Below are positions 37,639 to 39,246 of a stretch of 39,246 nt of DNA, in pieces (position 1 is the stretch's first letter; every line of letters starts with the position of its first letter). The notes under the pieces were generated by a model that was not told where the DNA came from, did not search any database, and saw only the letters and a program-made list of their open reading frames with translations. Origin of the DNA: an alpha proteobacterium SCGC AAA280-P20. Lineage in GTDB: Bacteria > Pseudomonadota > Alphaproteobacteria > Pelagibacterales > Pelagibacteraceae. The translations under genes were made by a program, and so were the position numbers. The DNA is taken from positions 1 to 39,246 of the forward strand of contig AQUE01000006.1 in the NCBI GenBank assembly GCA_000371845.1. Direction: 5' to 3'.

Positions 37639-38928
37639 ATTGCAGGAAGTAATTTCGATATCTACTAGATCACCTGGGTTACAATTTTCCGAATTAAAAA
37701 AAATAGAATGCATAAATTTACTTCTACCAAAAAATTGTCCTGGAGTTTTAGTTTTATTCTCAATTAATATTTCAGTTTTTTTTCCTATTAGTTGTTTGCT
37801 ATTTTTCAATTGAATATCGCCCAATAAAGTTTGTAATTTTAACAAACGATCTTTGCATATATCTAGGGATATTTGATCGCGATCAACCGCTGGGGTGCCC
37901 GGTCTTTGACTGTAAATAAATGAATAAGAACTGATAAAATTTACTCTATTAATAATATCAAGTGTATCTTGAAAATCCTGCTCTTCCTCCCCTGGAAAAC
38001 CAATTATAAAATCGCTTGAAAATTCCATTTCTGAATTAGCTTCTTTAAATTTAGCAATTAAATCTAAATAATATTCCCTTGTATGTTTTCTATTCATTAA
38101 TTTTAAAATTTTATTAGAACCTGATTGAATTGGTAAGTGCAGTTGAGGCATTAATTTTTTTTGATATTTAAAAGCTTCTATCAATTCTTGATCCATGTCA
38201 TTTGGATGAGACGTAGTAAACCGTATTCTATGAATTGAATTTATTTTAGCAATTTCATCTATTAGTTTCGCAAGGTTATAAGTTTTATTTCCATCAACAA
38301 ACTTATAAGCGCTGACATTCTGCCCAAGCAAAACAATTTCCCTAACTCCGCTATCTGATAATTTTTTTGCCTCATTAATAATGCTGTTAAATGATCTAGA
38401 AAATTCAGCTCCTCTTGTATAAGGAACGACGCAGAAGGAACAAAATTTATCACAACCTTCTTGGATTGTTAAAAATTCAGAAGTTTTAGATTTTCTTGAA
38501 GATTTTAAATTATCTAAAGTGTCAAATTTTTCTATTAATTCAAAATTCGTGTCAGCAAAATTTTCTTTTCTTTCTGCAAAATTTTTAATCTGTTCTGGTA
38601 ATCGGTGGTAAGATTGCGGTCCAACAACGATATCCACATAGTTCGTTCTTTTAAAAATCTCCTCTCCTTGTGCCTGCGCTATACATCCTGCTAATACGAA
38701 GATCGGTTTCTTTTTAGATCGATTCAATTTCTTAATTTTACCAATATCAGAATAAACTTTTTCAGTTGCTTTTTCTCTAATGTGACAAGTGTTAAATATA
38801 ATACAATCAACGTCTGCTAAAGTTTCAGATCTTACAAAATTAACAGACTGCATTAAGTCGGATATTTTATCAGAATCATACTCATTCATCTGACAACCAA
38901 AAGTCTTTATATAAAATTTTTTTAACAA
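37591..38928 (-). CDS. miaB: tRNA-2-methylthio-N6-dimethylallyladenosine synthase
   Basis: A 445-residue radical SAM methylthiotransferase. The N-terminal cluster ligands are Cys12 (TFGCQMNEYDS), Cys48 (NTCHIREKA) and Cys82 (AGCIAQAQG). The radical SAM motif is Cys159-x3-Cys163-x2-Cys166 (EGCDKFCSFCVVPYTRG). A C-terminal TRAM domain (KKTEILIEN to ITSC) binds tRNA. It converts i6A37 to ms2i6A37. The start is TTG at 38928: an in-frame TAA lies immediately before it, so no earlier start exists and the first internal ATG would cut into the cysteine motif. Confidence 0.97.
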   Translation of the reverse strand: MLKKFYIKTFGCQMNEYDSDKISDLMQSVNFVRSETLADVDCIIFNTCHIREKATEKVYSDIGKIKKLNRSKKKPIFVLAGCIAQAQGEEIFKRTNYVDIVVGPQSYHRLPEQIKNFAERKENFADTNFELIEKFDTLDNLKSSRKSKTSEFLTIQEGCDKFCSFCVVPYTRGAEFSRSFNSIINEAKKLSDSGVREIVLLGQNVSAYKFVDGNKTYNLAKLIDEIAKINSIHRIRFTTSHPNDMDQELIEAFKYQKKLMPQLHLPIQSGSNKILKLMNRKHTREYYLDLIAKFKEANSEMEFSSDFIIGFPGEEEQDFQDTLDIINRVNFISSYSFIYSQRPGTPAVDRDQISLDICKDRLLKLQTLLGDIQLKNSKQLIGKKTEILIENKTKTPGQFFGRSKFMHSIFFNSENCNPGDLVDIEITSCNSKNLFGVLQKEEALI

Positions 38929-38996
38929 TTATTTTAATCTCAAAATATTAGAAGGTCTGAAGGTATAAAAAAAAACAAATAAATGAAATATATTTG
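38929..38996. other. Gap upstream of miaB
   Basis: Sixty-eight AT-rich bases separate the miaB start from the stop of the upstream partial gene. No clear promoter or hairpin is seen. Confidence 0.5.
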
Positions 38997-39151
38997 TTAT
39001 ATATTCTCATAAATTGGGAACAATTTACTATCAATAAAAAGTTTATTATCCAAAATATATTGAAGATTCTTAGATGTGTATTTAGATAATTTTGAAAATT
39101 TAACTATTTTATCACTATTTTTTTCTAGAACGTTTTGCACCGTAAATTTTG
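38997..39151 (-). CDS. C-terminal fragment of an unidentified upstream gene
   Basis: The minus strand is open from the inverted-repeat boundary down to a stop at 38999-38997, coding about 51 residues. They are lysine- and serine-rich and end in DSKLFPIYENI. The -PIY- ending vaguely recalls TsaB, which is often near this locus in alphaproteobacteria, but the evidence is too thin to name it. The reading frame continues artificially into the inverted repeat to 39191 (adding MLLLFVIHQKDFY); that part is the reverse complement of the miaB 3' end and probably not part of the gene. Confidence 0.4.
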
Positions 39152-39246
39152 AGTAAAAATCTTTTTGGTGTATTACAAAAAGAAGAAGCACTTATTTGAT
39201 GAATATATCTAAAGTCTCTAGTTCGCAGATTGAAATTATTGAAAAA
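39152..39246 (-). repeat. Right arm of the inverted repeat, reaching the window end
   Basis: Exact reverse complement of 37544-37638, running to the last base of the window. It includes a plus-strand copy of the phoH start (ATG at 39199, reading MNISKVSSSQIEIIEK). As it begins in the middle of one reading frame and ends with the window, it is best read as a fold-back chimera made during amplification or assembly. Confidence 0.97.

Noticed and set aside
39152..39246. A second phoH gene starting on the plus strand at 39199
   Set aside because: It is an exact reverse complement of the real phoH/miaB junction, so it is a copy by inversion, most likely an artefact, and not a separate gene.

Overview
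The window looks like a contig from a SAR11-type (Pelagibacterales) marine alphaproteobacterium. The evidence is the low GC (around 30% by eye), near-zero intergenic space, frequent 1 to 8 base gene overlaps, the alphaproteobacterial RegB/RegA redox pair, and classic alphaproteobacterial gene orders (mutM/ubiE-ubiB-coaBC-dut; rpsT-dnaA; nusA-infB-rbfA-truB-rpsO-pnp; miaB-phoH-ybeY-lnt-metK-trmB). No tRNA, rRNA, CRISPR, IS element or phage gene was seen. Taxonomy is inferred from style and synteny, not from a database search.

Layout. 1-1717: N-terminal 572 codons of polA (minus), cut by the window start. 1766-3710 (plus): a YadG-like ABC ATPase, bioY and a small DUF6314-like protein. 3711-4277 (minus): the redox response regulator regA, clearly richer in GC than its neighbours. 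4445-8629 (plus): a tight four-gene polyamine operon (PLP decarboxylase, deoxyhypusine-synthase-like enzyme, N-carbamoylputrescine amidase, agmatine deiminase). 8622-16127 (minus): dnaA-dnaN-recF-gyrB with regB as the last gene, so the redox kinase sits in the replication operon. 16284-17454 (minus): rpsT and mutM. 17497-22691 (plus): ubiE, ubiB, coaBC, dut, a ThiF/MoeB-like E1 enzyme and a secreted SH3 protein. 22763-25283 (plus): fabA-fabB-fabI. 25280-38928 (minus): pnp, rpsO, truB, rbfA, infB, nusA, trmB, metK, lnt, ybeY, phoH, miaB. 38929-39246: the 3' end of an unidentified upstream gene, then a perfect 95-base inverted copy of the phoH/miaB junction.

How the genes fit together. Two regulatory genes (regA, regB) flank the polyamine operon on the opposite strand. 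The polyamine genes can be read as arginine/agmatine to putrescine, then to a longer polyamine (probably homospermidine) by a DHS-fold enzyme. The minus-strand block from 38.9 kb to 25.3 kb is an information-processing superoperon of tRNA modification, SAM synthesis, translation initiation, ribosome maturation and RNA decay. It is punctuated by one strong promoter-terminator module just before nusA.

Most notable observations: (1) a perfect inverted duplication at the right end, most likely an amplification or assembly chimera; (2) a nusA leader with promoter, GC-rich terminator hairpin and an overlapping 14-codon upstream ORF; (3) the GC-rich regA island with its own promoter bracketed by an inverted repeat; (4) a recurring pattern of -10 boxes placed right next to start codons, suggesting leaderless transcripts; (5) the DHS-like polyamine operon in an organism that should have no eIF5A.
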